Of a DNA stretch of 49,987 nucleotides, positions 16,237-24,804 are shown in pieces (position 1 is the stretch's first letter; every line of letters starts with the position of its first letter). The stretch lies in NCBI RefSeq assembly GCF_008868155.1, contig NZ_WBKR01000017.1, forward strand, positions 1 to 49,987, written 5' to 3'. The translations under genes and the position numbers were made by a program. Source of the stretch: Micromonospora sp. ALFpr18c (GTDB lineage Bacteria; Actinomycetota; Actinomycetes; Mycobacteriales; Micromonosporaceae). The notes under the pieces are model-generated. The model saw nothing but the letters and a program-made list of their open reading frames with translations. It did no database searches and had not been told where the DNA came from.

Positions 16237-17372
16237 CCAGTCCAACATCGGCCCTCCGCCGGCGCGGACCTTGGATCGCAGTCGCGTTGCTGTTGATCAT
16301 CGCGCTCTCCGCGGTGCACGTGATGCTTGCCGTGCAGTCACGTAGCCGCATTGATTCCGACGTCGCTCAGGTCACCAGTGCACAGCAGGGGGTGCGCTAC
16401 CTGCGGGCGACCATCGACCTGCTCAGCGAGTTGACCCGGCTCAGGGCGCAAGCGGTGCGCAACACTCCAGCCAACCCGGGCGCACTGCAACGGGTGGTCA
16501 CCGAGCTCGATGCCCTCGACGGACGCGAGGGCGAGGAGCTTGGCCTCGGCCCGCGCTGGTCCGGCCTACGCCCGAAGGTCGGGCAGCTCATCGACGACAT
16601 GCCGACCGGGCGTCAGGCGCTCGACCGGTACGGCGAGGTGCTCACTCTTGCGGTGGATATGGCCGCTAAGGTGGTGCGTCTCGCGCACCTGACCAGCAGT
16701 GCGGACAGCTACGTCAACTACCTCGCCGATGCGAGCTTCGTTCAGTTGCCCATCGTGCTGATCGGCGCGAATCTGGTTGCTGACCAGACGTACCTCGGCG
16801 GCGGGTCTGGGTCGGCCGCACTCGTCATCGCGGTGACCCGCGCGCAGGTGGCGGCTGCGGCGGCCGCGATCGACGCAGGCCTGCGTGACGCGACCGGAGC
16901 CGCCGGCCACGCCGCGCTGGTCGAGCCCCTCGACTCGTTCCGCGACACGGTCAGCCGGTTCGGCGACACTGCGCCGGCCGGCACTGCTGGTACGAGGGCA
17001 ACCGCCGCCAACGCCGTCCTGGTGCAGGACGCGAGTCTGGCCGTGGCCGACGCGATGTCCAAGCAGTTGGACCGGCTACTCAAGGATCGCGTCCGGACCC
17101 TCGACAGGCTCCGGCAACAGCAGATCGCCTTGGTGATCGGCGGGGTATTGGTCGGTCTGCTGCTGCTCTGGTGGGCGATGCCGGGTCGTGAACGGGAGTC
17201 GGCCGACGACCGGGACGATGAGGTTGGGGCGGATCCGACTGCCGATATCGCGGCCGTGTCCGTCGCGATGCCCGAGGTTGATGCTCGGGACCTACTCGCG
17301 GCCGAAGAATTGCTTCGGGTCGGGCGCGGCGTACGGCCTCGATCGGGTGACGACGAGCTGACAGATGCTTAG
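16233..17372 (+). CDS. Orphan receptor-like protein, two TM segments flanking an extracellular helical domain
   Basis: I cannot assign this 379-aa protein to a named family. It has a first membrane helix at about residues 13-34, about 260 residues predicted outside the cell and rich in Ala, Leu and Arg heptad-like helices, a second helix at about 300-322, and a short acidic cytoplasmic tail with no kinase, HAMP or output domain. The topology matches the sensor half of the downstream CvnA. It overlaps amt by four bases (GTGA) and cvnA by eight, so all three should be made in fixed ratio. A co-receptor or an ammonium-flux sensor for CvnA is the natural guess, but only a guess. Confidence 0.75.
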   Translation: MTSPTSALRRRGPWIAVALLLIIALSAVHVMLAVQSRSRIDSDVAQVTSAQQGVRYLRATIDLLSELTRLRAQAVRNTPANPGALQRVVTELDALDGREGEELGLGPRWSGLRPKVGQLIDDMPTGRQALDRYGEVLTLAVDMAAKVVRLAHLTSSADSYVNYLADASFVQLPIVLIGANLVADQTYLGGGSGSAALVIAVTRAQVAAAAAAIDAGLRDATGAAGHAALVEPLDSFRDTVSRFGDTAPAGTAGTRATAANAVLVQDASLAVADAMSKQLDRLLKDRVRTLDRLRQQQIALVIGGVLVGLLLLWWAMPGRERESADDRDDEVGADPTADIAAVSVAMPEVDARDLLAAEELLRVGRGVRPRSGDDELTDA

Positions 17373-20004
17373 CGGACTGCGCGTCGCGCAGCGACTCAGC
17401 CTGCTGTCGCTGCTGTCGGTGGCCGTGGCGCTGTGCGCCACGATACCGCTCGTCGCACGCGGGATCGACCAGGCGCGTTCGGCCACGGTCGTCGCGAACA
17501 GTGCAGAGGATGCGCGCTCGGTTAGCCGGGTGATCCGGGACCTACAGCGAGAGCGCCTACTCGTCGTGGGTCGGCTCGGCGGAGCGCCGGTCAGTCACGA
17601 CGCGCTTCTTGTTCAAATGCAGCAGGTGGACGACAGTTGGGAGAGCGCGGCGCGCGCGCTGCCGTCGACCAGTGCCGCCGAGCTCCGCATGGCGCTGGGC
17701 CATCCAGAGCACTTGCGAGAGCTTCGTGCCCGGGTGTTGGGGGACGCCCGCACGGCGGCGCAGTTCGCCCACAGCTACGACGAGCTGATCCGGGAACTGC
17801 TCGATGGCTTACGTCTGGCCGGCTCAGCAGGTGTTGACGCGCCGGGACTGCGACAGATGGCGTCGGTGGACGCCCTGCTGCGACTGAACGAGGTAACCAG
17901 CCAGAGCCTCACTGCGGTGCTCCTCGAGCCGGTGGACCCAAACGCAGCCCAACAACTGGCGGTCACGGCGGAGTCTGCGGCCGTGATATACCGGGAGACT
18001 TTCAGACAAGAGGGTGACGCGCACCACGAGGCATTGATCGCGGCAGCGGATGCGGGGCCGACATCCGGGCGGGCAAGAGCGGCGGTGGCCGCCGTGACGA
18101 GCCGCCGCGGGCCAGCCCGGACCCTGCCGATTAGTCGACTGATGTCGATGATGGAGGGGGCGCTTGCAACGAGGCAGGAAGTCCAGGACGAGATCACGCG
18201 CGATATCACGCAGCGAGCGGTGAACGCCGCGGTCGCTGGCCGTCGCGCCGCCTCCCTGGAGACCGGAGTGTTGGTGGCGCTGCTGGCCGCGATCTGCCTC
18301 TTCGCCGCTGCGATTAACAGGTCCGTGGCACGGCCCCTGAAGCGAATGGCGCGCGCGGCCAACGCGGTAGCGGACCTCGCCACCCGCGAAATGAATCGGA
18401 TCAACGAGCTTGAGTTCGACGACGAGGAATTTCAACCGAAGTTCGCGGCCGTCATGCTGCGGTCGGCTGACGAGATTGGCGAACTGGCATCGGCGATCAA
18501 CCGTGTTCAGGCGACTGCGGCGCTGCTGCTGCAACAACAGGCACTCAACCGGCGCAACGTCTCCGTGATGTTCGGTAACATCGCGAACCGCACCCGTAGT
18601 CTGGTCGAGCGGCAGGTTGCTCGTATCGACCAGTTGGAGCGCGACGAGTCCAATGAAGAGCGGCTGGCCCAGCTGTACCAGTTGGATCATCTGACCAGCC
18701 GCCTCCGGCGGGGGACCGAGAGTCTGCTGGCGATTGCCGGTCGGCGGGACGAGGAGCAGTTGCGCGCGCATGCCCCCACACCGCTGATCGATGTGATCCG
18801 TTCCGCGATCGGCGAGATCGAGCGCTACCAGAACGTCCACGTGAATTCCGTGGCCAACACAACGGTGGCGGCGGGCGTCGTAGCCGACCTGACCCTGATC
18901 CTTGCCGAGGTGCTGGAGAACGCCACGTCGTTCTCGCCGCCGTCCGCGCCGGTCGACGTTTCGGCAAGTCTGGGTTCAGACTGCCTGATCCGCGTCGTCG
19001 ACTCCGGCATCGGCATGAAGCCGGACCGAATCGTCGAGGAGAATCGCCGCCTTGTCTCTGCGGGACGCCCTGACGTCGCGCCGACCAACATGCTCGGACT
19101 GATCGTCGTGGGACGGCTGGCCCGCAGGCACGGAATGACGGTACGACTGCTGCCATCGCCGGTCGCCGGGGTGACCGTCGAGATCACGGTTCCGCGGCAT
19201 TTGCTGCTGCTGATGGGTGTCGATCAACCGGCGGTCCGGCCGCAAGGATGGACTCAGCCCATGCCGGCGCGGCCGAAAGTCGGCCGGGCAGCGGCGAAGG
19301 CCGGCACCGGCAGCGCATCCGCCGTAGGTCTGGCACCGTCGTCCCCGCCGCTGACCGGGGCGCTCGGCAAGAATGTCTTCAACTGGTGGAGCGGGCGGTT
19401 GGACGGCGCTCAGGAGATACCCCACCATCACGATCCTCTGCCAACTGTCCCGAGGGGGAACCAGCCCGACGCGACGTCGCCCCGGACGGCAGCGGAATCG
19501 GTAGCCACGGAAACCCGCGCTGGGCTGCGGCGACGCCGTCCAGGACTGAGCCAGACGTCGCTGGGCTGGGATGACCCCGGACCTCTGCCGTATCCGCCGC
19601 GACGTCCCGACGTGGAGCGCGCCGAGCTGGACGAGATGGTCCGTGCGGAGGCCCAAGCTGAGGGCGCGGTCGGGTCTGCGGCTCGTCGGCCAGGCCGGGA
19701 TGCGCAACCGTCAGCCGGGCCGGCTCCGGGCGTCGGGGCATTGCCGCCGCGCGTTGCTCCCTCGCCGACGGCTCGCGGGACCGCTCAGCTCAGCGCCAGC
19801 GGGCTGGAACGGCGCCGTCCGGGAGAGCATCTCGACGTGCAGTTGGCCGAGGAACTCGCCGCTCGCGCGCGGTACCGGGCGGCTCCGCCGCCCGCTGGAG
19901 GCGCAAGTACCCTGCGTGATCCCGAAGCCGAACGGGCAGCACTCGACGACTTTCACGAGGGGCTCGCTCGGGCGGCGGCCCTTCACAATGACCGGAGCCG
20001 ATAA
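17365..20004 (+). CDS. cvnA: Conservon sensor kinase-like protein CvnA (NIT/HAMP/HATPase)
   Basis: CvnA proteins are the membrane sensors of Streptomyces 'conservons', which signal through a roadblock protein and a small GTPase. This 879-aa protein has a TM helix at about 10-30, an extracellular helical domain with a NIT-like LQRERLLVVGRL segment near residue 60, a second TM helix at about 300-317, a HAMP-like region, a dimerisation region containing LDHLTSRLRRGTESL (His442), and a HATPase with EVLENATSFSPP and VDSGIGM. A disordered, Arg/Pro-rich tail follows from about residue 625, with RRRPG repeats typical of CvnA. Codon 149 (17809-17811) is TTA. The stop and the cvnB start share a base (TAATG). 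Confidence 0.92.
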   Translation: MLSGLRVAQRLSLLSLLSVAVALCATIPLVARGIDQARSATVVANSAEDARSVSRVIRDLQRERLLVVGRLGGAPVSHDALLVQMQQVDDSWESAARALPSTSAAELRMALGHPEHLRELRARVLGDARTAAQFAHSYDELIRELLDGLRLAGSAGVDAPGLRQMASVDALLRLNEVTSQSLTAVLLEPVDPNAAQQLAVTAESAAVIYRETFRQEGDAHHEALIAAADAGPTSGRARAAVAAVTSRRGPARTLPISRLMSMMEGALATRQEVQDEITRDITQRAVNAAVAGRRAASLETGVLVALLAAICLFAAAINRSVARPLKRMARAANAVADLATREMNRINELEFDDEEFQPKFAAVMLRSADEIGELASAINRVQATAALLLQQQALNRRNVSVMFGNIANRTRSLVERQVARIDQLERDESNEERLAQLYQLDHLTSRLRRGTESLLAIAGRRDEEQLRAHAPTPLIDVIRSAIGEIERYQNVHVNSVANTTVAAGVVADLTLILAEVLENATSFSPPSAPVDVSASLGSDCLIRVVDSGIGMKPDRIVEENRRLVSAGRPDVAPTNMLGLIVVGRLARRHGMTVRLLPSPVAGVTVEITVPRHLLLLMGVDQPAVRPQGWTQPMPARPKVGRAAAKAGTGSASAVGLAPSSPPLTGALGKNVFNWWSGRLDGAQEIPHHHDPLPTVPRGNQPDATSPRTAAESVATETRAGLRRRRPGLSQTSLGWDDPGPLPYPPRRPDVERAELDEMVRAEAQAEGAVGSAARRPGRDAQPSAGPAPGVGALPPRVAPSPTARGTAQLSASGLERRRPGEHLDVQLAEELAARARYRAAPPPAGGASTLRDPEAERAALDDFHEGLARAAALHNDRSR

Positions 20005-20438
20005 TGACCGTACCCGCTTACCAGACAAGCAACGAGGCGCAGCAGTTCAACTGGCTGCTCGAAAGGTTCGCCAGCGAGACCGCAGGCGTCCTGGAGGCGA
20101 TTGCTGTCTCCTCCGACGGACTGCTCGTGGCGCTCTCCTCCACCCTCTCCCGCACAGACGCTGATCGTCTCGCGGCCATCACCTCGGCTCTCGCGAGCCT
20201 GGCGAGCGGCGCTTCACGTGTGTACGACCTCGGTGCCACGAACAAGGTCATCATCGACCTGCAGCGGGGCTATCTGCTAGTCAGCGCCATCAGCCCGGGT
20301 TGTTCACTCGGAGTGCTCGCACAAAAGGACGCCAGCCTGGGCAACCTCGCCTATGAGATGGCGGTCTTTGCCAACCATGCCGGCCCAGTACTCACGCCGC
20401 AGCTTATTGACGAACTGAAGCTGACGGTCCGGGCCTGA
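20004..20438 (+). CDS. cvnB: Conservon roadblock/LC7 protein CvnB
   Basis: This 144-aa protein belongs to the roadblock/LC7 (MglB-like) family, whose dimers regulate small GTPases; in conservons it interacts with CvnA and CvnD. The fold is visible as an N-terminal FNWLLERFASET helix, a strand with AIAVSSDGLLVALS, a DADRLAAITSALASLASGAS helix, and C-terminal strands (VIIDLQRGYLLVSAIS, SLGVLAQ) with a final amphipathic helix. It lies between cvnA and cvnC, in the standard order. GGAG is 8 bases from the start. No unusual residues were noticed. Confidence 0.95.
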   Translation: MTVPAYQTSNEAQQFNWLLERFASETAGVLEAIAVSSDGLLVALSSTLSRTDADRLAAITSALASLASGASRVYDLGATNKVIIDLQRGYLLVSAISPGCSLGVLAQKDASLGNLAYEMAVFANHAGPVLTPQLIDELKLTVRA

Positions 20439-20443
20439 CCGGG

Positions 20444-20827
20444 ATGGTCGCAGACGGGGTTAACGAAACAGTCGGCGGACATCATCGCCGAGTGTCCCGG
20501 GTACGGCCTTATCTGCTGACCGGTGGGCGGGTACGCCCCATCGGGATGAAGTTGAACATGGCGGCGCAAGTGGTGGCGACACGGGATGGCCTGGACTCGA
20601 CGTCTCGCCTGCACTACGAGCATCGTGACATCGTCGAGTTCTGCAGGGAGTGGGTTGCGATCGCGGAGATATCGGCCCACGTCGGGCTGCATCTCGGAGT
20701 CACCCGAGTGCTGGTCGCCGATTTAATTGCGTTGAACTTTCTCACCACCCGCGGATTGCACCTGCCCGAGGACCGGCAGAGGCAGATCATCGAGAGGGTT
20801 ATCCGTGGACTCACTGCCATTCGCTGA
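20444..20827 (+). CDS. cvnC: Conservon DUF742 protein CvnC
   Basis: The 127-aa protein has the DUF742 hallmark RPYLLTGGRVRP at about 21-32 and the C-terminal winged-helix-like segment VAIAEISAHVGLHLGVTRVL. DUF742 proteins are the third component of conservons and look like small DNA-binding or adaptor proteins; the exact role is not established. Codon 94 (20723-20725) is TTA, the third such codon in this operon. The ATG at 20444 has no strong ribosome-binding site, so the start is moderately certain. The gene overlaps cvnD by 23 bases. Confidence 0.92.
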   Translation: MVADGVNETVGGHHRRVSRVRPYLLTGGRVRPIGMKLNMAAQVVATRDGLDSTSRLHYEHRDIVEFCREWVAIAEISAHVGLHLGVTRVLVADLIALNFLTTRGLHLPEDRQRQIIERVIRGLTAIR

Positions 20828-21425
20828 CGCGGCTCCCGACCAGGGCCGGCCGCCTGTACCGGTGAAAATCGTCATCGCCGGTGGTTTCGGAGTAGGCAAG
20901 ACCACTGCGGTCTCCCAGATCTCCGAAGTTCCCGTACTGACCACCGAGGCACCGATCACCGAGGTCGCGGCTGCATTCGACCGTGCCGAGGAGGTGCCGA
21001 GTAAGACGACCACGACGGTTGCACTCGACTTCGGTCGCATCACCATCGACGACGAGATCAAGCTCTATCTCTTCGGTACGCCGGGCCAGGACCGCTTCGG
21101 ATTCATGTGGCGGGATCTGACGGAGGGGGCGCTCGGTGCGTTGGTGATTGTGGATGCGCGTCGCCTCGATGACTGTTATCCGGCGGTCGACTACTTCGAG
21201 CGGACCGGCATTCCTTTCGGGGTGGCGGTCAACCTGTTCGACGGCTTGCTGACCCATGATCTTGACGATGTCCGGTGGGCGTTGGCGATCTCCGACGACA
21301 CACCACTGATCACCTTCGATGCCCGCGACCGGGGCTCGGTGCTGGATGCGTTGTTGGTGGTTCTGCGCCGCAGTCTGACGATGCCGCGACGGGCCGGCCC
21401 GCCAACCGATGTGACTGGTTCATGA
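20805..21425 (+). CDS. cvnD: Conservon small GTPase CvnD
   Basis: CvnD is the Ras/MglA-like GTPase output of the conservon. The 206-aa protein has the P-loop GGFGVGKTT (residues 26-34), a switch II/Walker B-like LFGTPGQDRFGFMW, and the family's variant base-recognition stretch VAVNLFDG in place of NKxD, followed by ITFDARDRGS. The GTG start at 20805 has GAGAGG 6 bases upstream and lies inside the end of cvnC, so the two are coupled. It is the last gene of the operon; no P450 gene follows, as it does in some Streptomyces conservons. Confidence 0.94.
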   Translation: MDSLPFADAAPDQGRPPVPVKIVIAGGFGVGKTTAVSQISEVPVLTTEAPITEVAAAFDRAEEVPSKTTTTVALDFGRITIDDEIKLYLFGTPGQDRFGFMWRDLTEGALGALVIVDARRLDDCYPAVDYFERTGIPFGVAVNLFDGLLTHDLDDVRWALAISDDTPLITFDARDRGSVLDALLVVLRRSLTMPRRAGPPTDVTGS

Positions 21426-22087
21426 GTCACGGCCGGGGCTCAGTACCCCAACGTCAGTTCGCCTGTCTGCACTGGTAGTGGCTCGTCGGGTTCGGGCTTG
21501 GGCTGTTCGTCGCCAGATCGACCGGTGCAGGGTTTGCGCGGGTGGGAGCGTCACGGCGAGGAAGACGGCGGTGAGGAGTCGGCCCCGGCCCCGCTTCGCG
21601 CGGTGTCGGGGCCGGCTGCGCTCCGCCAGCGCCGAGGGAGAGTGCGGACAAGCTCACGCAACGCAATTCCCCGCCGAGCGTCGCGGCCGGCTTGGCTACC
21701 TATTTCCTGCTCGGAGCTGCCCGTCCCGACCGCTTTATGATCATTTTTCAAGTATCGGCAACGTGGCGGGCAACTAACGGCTTGATAACGGCACCTTCAC
21801 GGCAGCGGCCAGTGGGTGTCACAGTGGCAGCACTTCACCCTTGGTGTGTGGCACTCCGTACGGCCCACGACCACGACCCTCGCTGTTTTGACGGCGGTTC
21901 GTGGCCGTGTCGCCCGCGTAGGGTCACGCCCCGGCGGGTGGGGAGCCCGGCGGATCGGAACATCAGGGGTGTCTCCAACTTCCCTGTGATCCCGACGACC
22001 CGCGCCCCGGGGTGGTCGGGCGGTGTCACCCCCAAACGTGCGTGAAACCCACGACGGAACCTGGTTAGAAAGAGGAGGCCCCTCGGA
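21426..22087. other. Intergenic region between cvnD and the first opp operon
   Basis: No gene is supported in these 662 bases: the open frames on both strands are short, basic and unlike any family. A weak hairpin (CGGCCCCG at 21580-21587 with CGGGGCCG at 21607-21614, 19-base loop) might end the cvn transcript. The part from about 21690 to 21800 is noticeably more A/T-rich. The only clear signal is the GAGGAGG ribosome-binding site at 22072-22078, ahead of oppA. Confidence 0.5.
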
Positions 22088-23728
22088 ATGAGAGTCTCGA
22101 AGCGGGCGACGAGCGCGATCGCGCTCAGCGCGGCTGCCGCGCTTGTCGCGAGCGGTTGCTCGAGCGGTGACGGTGACGGCAACGCCGCCGCCAGCAAGGA
22201 CGGCGCGATCGTCATCCACGGTGTCCAGCCGGAGAACCCGCTGGTCCCGTCGAACACCACGGAGACCGGCGGCGGCAAGGTCATCGACTGGCTGTTCACC
22301 GGCCTGGTCGAGTACCCGAACGACGGTGGGGCCCCGCGCAACGCGCTGGCCGAGTCCATCGACTCCAAGGACTCCAAGGTCTTCACGATCAAGATCAAGA
22401 AGGGTACCAAGTTCCACGACGGTACCGAGGTGAAGGCGAAGAACTTCATCGACGCCTGGAACTGGGCCGCGTACTCGCCGAACGGCGCGCAGAACGGCAC
22501 GTTCTTCTCGGACATCGCCGGCTTCGACAAGACCTACACCGAGGACCCGGACGGCGCGGACGGCCCGCAGAAGGCCCCGCCGCCCACGGCCAAGGAGCTG
22601 TCCGGCCTGAAGGTCATCGACGAGCAGACCTTCGAGGTCACTCTGGCGGCCCCCACGGCGGTCTTCCCGACCAAGCTCGGCTACAGCGCCTTCATGCCGC
22701 TGCCGGACGCCTTCTTCACCATGAAGCCCGAGGAGTTCGGCAAGAAGCCGATCGGCAACGGCCCGGTGAAGTTCGTGTCGTGGGAGGACAACGTCCTCAT
22801 CAAGCTGACGCGCTTCGACGACTACAACCTGCGCGACAAGATGAAGATCAAGGACGTCGACGTCAAGCTGTACCAGGACGAGACGGCGGCCTACAACGAC
22901 CTGCTGGCCAACAACCTCGACTTCATGGAGACGGTCCCCACCTCGGCCCTCGCCGGTGACAAGTGGAAGACCGACCTCGGTGACCGTGGGCTGTCGACCA
23001 CCACGCCGTCGACCGCGCTGATCGCCTTCCCGATCTACGACAAGCGCTTCCAGAACCCGAAGCTGCGTCGGGCCGTGTCGCTGTCGATCAACCGGCAGGA
23101 GATCTCGGACAAGATCTTCTTCGGTACCCGCAAGCCGGCCGACAGCTGGGCGAACCCGCTGACCCCGGGCGCCAAGCCGGGCAACTGCACCGCCTGCAAG
23201 TTCGACCCGACCACGGCCAAGCAGCTGCTGACCGAGGCCGGCGGCTTCACCGGCGAGATGGTCTTCTACTACAACGCCGACTCCAGCCACAAGGACTGGA
23301 TGGACGCCGTTGCGCAGCAGGTCAAGACCAACCTCGGCATCGAGGCTCGCGCCGAGGGCGTCCCGACCTTCGCGGTCTTCCGCCAGAACATCAACGCGCA
23401 CAAGATGACCGGCCCGTACCGTGCCGCCTGGCAGCAGGACTACCCGGACGTGGAGAACTGGGTCAACCCGCTCTACGTCAAGGGTGGCTCCTCCAACGAC
23501 GGCCTGTACAGCAACCCGCAGGTCGACGCCCTGGCCAAGCAGGCCAGCGCCGCGCCGAGCCTGGAAGCCTCGCACGAGGCGTTCTCCAAGGCCGTCGAGC
23601 TGGTCGACCAGGACGTCCCGAGCATCCCGATCTACTTCTACGGCCAGCAGTCCGGCCACTCGGAGAAGATCAAGAAGCTCGAGCTGAACAACGTCGGCGA
23701 ACTCGACATCACCTCGGTCGAGCTCTGA
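22088..23728 (+). CDS. oppA: Oligopeptide ABC transporter substrate-binding lipoprotein (operon 1)
   Basis: This family-5 solute-binding protein captures peptides outside the membrane for the permease encoded downstream. The 546-aa precursor has a basic, hydrophobic signal ending in the lipobox ASGC (Cys near residue 24), then a Ser/Gly linker. Recognisable SBP_bac_5 segments include VFTIKIKKGTKFHDGTEVKA and LRRAVSLSINRQEISDKIF. GAGGAGG lies 9 bases before the ATG. A gap of about 150 bases separates it from oppB. The paralogue at 45965 has the same organisation. The ligand is probably a peptide but cannot be specified. Confidence 0.93.
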   Translation: MRVSKRATSAIALSAAAALVASGCSSGDGDGNAAASKDGAIVIHGVQPENPLVPSNTTETGGGKVIDWLFTGLVEYPNDGGAPRNALAESIDSKDSKVFTIKIKKGTKFHDGTEVKAKNFIDAWNWAAYSPNGAQNGTFFSDIAGFDKTYTEDPDGADGPQKAPPPTAKELSGLKVIDEQTFEVTLAAPTAVFPTKLGYSAFMPLPDAFFTMKPEEFGKKPIGNGPVKFVSWEDNVLIKLTRFDDYNLRDKMKIKDVDVKLYQDETAAYNDLLANNLDFMETVPTSALAGDKWKTDLGDRGLSTTTPSTALIAFPIYDKRFQNPKLRRAVSLSINRQEISDKIFFGTRKPADSWANPLTPGAKPGNCTACKFDPTTAKQLLTEAGGFTGEMVFYYNADSSHKDWMDAVAQQVKTNLGIEARAEGVPTFAVFRQNINAHKMTGPYRAAWQQDYPDVENWVNPLYVKGGSSNDGLYSNPQVDALAKQASAAPSLEASHEAFSKAVELVDQDVPSIPIYFYGQQSGHSEKIKKLELNNVGELDITSVEL

Positions 23729-23877
23729 TCCGAACGGTCTGACCCCGGGTCGGGCTCGCCACATCCGGTGAGCCCGGCCCGGGGCCGTTCCGCGAGTGGG
23801 TGTTACAACACCCCGCTCGCCACGTTGTCACCACCGTGTCGGCCGTCCGACGCGCCCCCTGTCTGGAGGACCACCCC

Positions 23878-24804
23878 ATGGGCCGTTATCTGTTGAGACG
23901 GCTGCTCCAACTCGTGCCGGTCTTCATCGGTACGACGTTCCTGATCTACGCCCTCGTCTGGGCCGTTCCGGGCGATCCGTTCGCCGGCAAGTGCGGCGAG
24001 CGCCGCTGCCCGGACCAGTACATCGCGTTCATGACCGAGAAGTACCACCTCGACCAGAACGTCTTCGTGCAGTACGCCAACTATATGAAGAACCTGCTCC
24101 AGGGGGACTTCGGCACCACGTTCTCGCAGCGTGAGATCAGCGACATCATCCTGACGTCGTACCCGAACACGCTGAAGCTGGCCCTGGTGGCGCTCGCCAT
24201 CGAGGCCGTGATCGGCCTCGGCGCCGGCGTGCTGACCGGTCTGCGGCGCAACGGCTTCCTGGACAACCTGGTCCTGGTCTCCACGCTCTTCCTCATCGCG
24301 CTGCCGGTCTTCGTGGTCGGCTTCGTCCTCCAGTGGCTGCTGGGCGTGCAGTGGGGCATCATCAAGCCGACCGTCTCCTCGGAGATGCGGCTCTCTGAAC
24401 TGATCGTGCCGGGCTTCGTGCTCGGTAGCGCATCGGTGGCGTACATAGCCCGGGTGGCCCGCACGAGCATCGCGGAGAACCGCCGTGCCGACTACGTGCG
24501 TACGGCCATCGCCAAGGGCCTCCCGATGCGCCGGGTGGTGGGTGTGCACCTGCTGCGCAACTCGCTCATCCCGGTGGTCACCCTGCTCGGCACCGACCTC
24601 GGTGCTCTGATGGGCGGCGCGATCGTCACCGAGGGCATCTTCGGCATCAACGGAATCGGCCGCCAGGTCTTCCGCGCGATCGTCACCAAAGAGAGCGCTA
24701 CCGTGGTAGGGATCGTGGTCGTCCTGGTGCTGGTCTATCTCGTGATGAACCTGCTGGTTGACCTGCTCTACGCCGCCCTGGACCCGAGGATCCGCTATGA
24801 GTGA
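23878..24804 (+). CDS. oppB: Oligopeptide ABC transporter permease OppB (operon 1)
   Basis: The 308-aa inner-membrane permease begins with the family's typical MGRYLLRRLLQLVPVFIGTT and has about six helices. The coupling motif that contacts the ATPases appears as RADYVRTAIAKGLPMRRVVG, followed by HLLRNSLIPVVTLLG, and the protein ends in ALDPRIRYE. The ATG at 23878 has GGAGG upstream; the frame is open to 23800 without homology. The last eight bases overlap the start of oppC. Confidence 0.95.
   Translation: MGRYLLRRLLQLVPVFIGTTFLIYALVWAVPGDPFAGKCGERRCPDQYIAFMTEKYHLDQNVFVQYANYMKNLLQGDFGTTFSQREISDIILTSYPNTLKLALVALAIEAVIGLGAGVLTGLRRNGFLDNLVLVSTLFLIALPVFVVGFVLQWLLGVQWGIIKPTVSSEMRLSELIVPGFVLGSASVAYIARVARTSIAENRRADYVRTAIAKGLPMRRVVGVHLLRNSLIPVVTLLGTDLGALMGGAIVTEGIFGINGIGRQVFRAIVTKESATVVGIVVVLVLVYLVMNLLVDLLYAALDPRIRYE

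Noticed and set aside
21478..21777. A 99-codon plus-strand ORF after cvnD
   Set aside because: Arg/Ala-rich composition typical of chance frames, no ribosome-binding site and no motif.
21797..23764. A 655-codon minus-strand frame opposite oppA of operon 1
   Set aside because: Antisense shadow with Val/Leu/Gly/Arg/Asp-biased composition and no motif; the plus strand encodes a clear lipoprotein.
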